A stretch of 5,173 nucleotides of DNA, from the NCBI GenBank assembly GCA_003505795.1, contig DNXT01000131.1, forward strand, positions 1-5,173, given 5' to 3'. Position numbers and translations under genes: made by a program. Below the pieces are notes generated by a model. The model was not told where the DNA came from. It saw only the letters and a list, made by a program, of their open reading frames with translations, and did no database searches. Numbering within the stretch: position 1 is the stretch's first letter; the number at the start of each line of letters is the position of its first letter. Source of the stretch: Lysobacteraceae bacterium. Lineage in GTDB: Bacteria; Pseudomonadota; Gammaproteobacteria; Xanthomonadales; Xanthomonadaceae. Below, one piece after another: positions 4,858 through 5,173 of the stretch.

Positions 4858-4890
4858 GGGGAAGGGCGCGAGTCCTTCCCCTTTTTATTT
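4858..4890 (+). terminator. Strong intrinsic terminator between rplT and pheS
   Basis: GGGGAAGG (4858-4865) pairs perfectly with CCTTCCCC (4874-4881). A G-U pair and a C-G pair extend it to 10 bp closed by a GCGA tetraloop (4868-4871, GNRA type). TTTTTATTT (4882-4890) follows at once. This is the best terminator in the window. It should end much of the rplT transcript 45 bases before pheS. In E. coli a similarly placed terminator is the pheS attenuator. Confidence 0.88.
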
Positions 4891-4898
4891 GTGGTTTC

Positions 4899-4914
4899 CA
4901 CTCGGAACCGAGTG
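4899..4914 (+). repeat. Short inverted repeat just upstream of pheS
   Basis: CACTCGG and CCGAGTG are perfect complements separated by AA. As RNA this folds as a 6-bp stem with a GAAC loop. It ends 21 bases before the pheS ATG and follows directly on GTGGTTTCCAC (4891-4901), another small self-complementary stretch sharing CAC. It may be an operator-like palindrome or a leader hairpin. Confidence 0.55.
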
Positions 4915-4935
4915 AACGGGGCTGGACCAAAATCG

Positions 4936-5173
4936 ATGAGTGAGATCGAATCCCTGGCCGGGCAGGCGCTGGCGGACATCGCCGCGGCGCAGGGCCCGGA
5001 GCAACTGGAGGCCCTGCGCGTGGCGCTGCTCGGCAAGAGCGGCAGCATCACCGCGCAGCTCAAGCAGCTCGGCAGCCTGCCGGCCGACCAGCGCAAGGCC
5101 GCGGGCGAGGCGATCAACCTGGCGCGCGACGCGGTGTCCGCGGCGCTGGCCGAGCGCAAGGCGCTGCTGGAAG
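4936..5173 (+). CDS. pheS: Phenylalanyl-tRNA synthetase alpha subunit, N-terminal part (3' partial)
   Basis: The 79 complete codons visible encode the N-terminal helical region of the PheRS alpha subunit. In the alpha2-beta2 enzyme this part forms a coiled coil that contacts tRNA-Phe. The family pattern is clear: LRVALLGKSGSITAQLKQL (27-45), LPADQRKAAGEAIN (48-61), then a long Ala-rich helix ending AERKALLE. This aligns well with E. coli PheS (VEYLGKKGHLTLQM, LPPEERPAAGAVIN). The catalytic domain lies beyond the window. The ATG at 4936 gives the expected N-terminus. The ribosome binding site is weak: GGGG (4918-4921) is 14 bases away and GGA (4924-4926) is nearer. It follows the terminator at 4858-4890, so expression depends on read-through or on a promoter I could not find. 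pheT would be expected next. Confidence 0.96.
   Translation, partial: MSEIESLAGQALADIAAAQGPEQLEALRVALLGKSGSITAQLKQLGSLPADQRKAAGEAINLARDAVSAALAERKALLE

Noticed and set aside
4815..4943. An open frame MCGFLRKSRERL... running through the terminator and overlapping the pheS start, considered as a Phe leader peptide.
   Set aside because: It has only one Phe codon before the hairpin and reads through the terminator instead of stopping ahead of it, so it cannot act as a classical attenuator peptide. The codon use is not gene-like.

Overview
The window is a high-GC bacterial chromosome segment carrying the conserved translation cluster thrS - infC - rpmI - rplT - pheS on the + strand. A LacI-family regulator lies upstream on the - strand, preceded by the last codons of an unidentified + strand gene. 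The protein sequences, the strong G/C third-position bias and the GGGATTCGGGAT-type intergenic repeat suggest a gammaproteobacterium of the Xanthomonadaceae (Lysobacter / Luteimonas / Pseudoxanthomonas / Xanthomonas group). That placement is an inference from sequence character, not from a database search.

Layout. Bases 1-72 are the C-terminal 23 codons of an unknown gene, converging on a LacI-type repressor (90-1121, minus). Bases 1122-1433 hold no full-size gene but are rich in signals for thrS: a possible -10, an 8-codon reading frame with adjacent Thr codons (MSTTIAHR), a compact terminator-like hairpin with a T-tract, an alternative pairing that excludes that hairpin, and a large inverted repeat ending just before thrS. 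thrS (1434-3338) encodes a complete ThrRS of 634 residues. infC (3402-3929) encodes IF3 and appears to start at a non-canonical ATC codon. The 286-base gap before rpmI has three stem-loops, a good sigma70 promoter with a GC-rich discriminator, a UUCG hairpin and a 20-codon upstream frame running into the rpmI ribosome binding site. rpmI (bL35) and rplT (bL20) follow 10 bases apart. A strong intrinsic terminator separates rplT from the 5' part of pheS (4936 to window end).

Together the cluster makes two aminoacyl-tRNA synthetases (Thr and the Phe alpha subunit), an initiation factor and two 50S proteins. In E. coli the same genes are each autoregulated: ThrRS on its mRNA, IF3 through a rare start codon, L20 on the rpmI leader, and PheRS by attenuation. 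The window keeps the start-codon device for infC. It appears to place a threonine-type attenuator before thrS, and it has a terminator before pheS without any Phe-rich leader peptide. The most interesting candidate is the thrS leader, whose geometry fits ribosome-mediated attenuation. No wholly unknown system was found.
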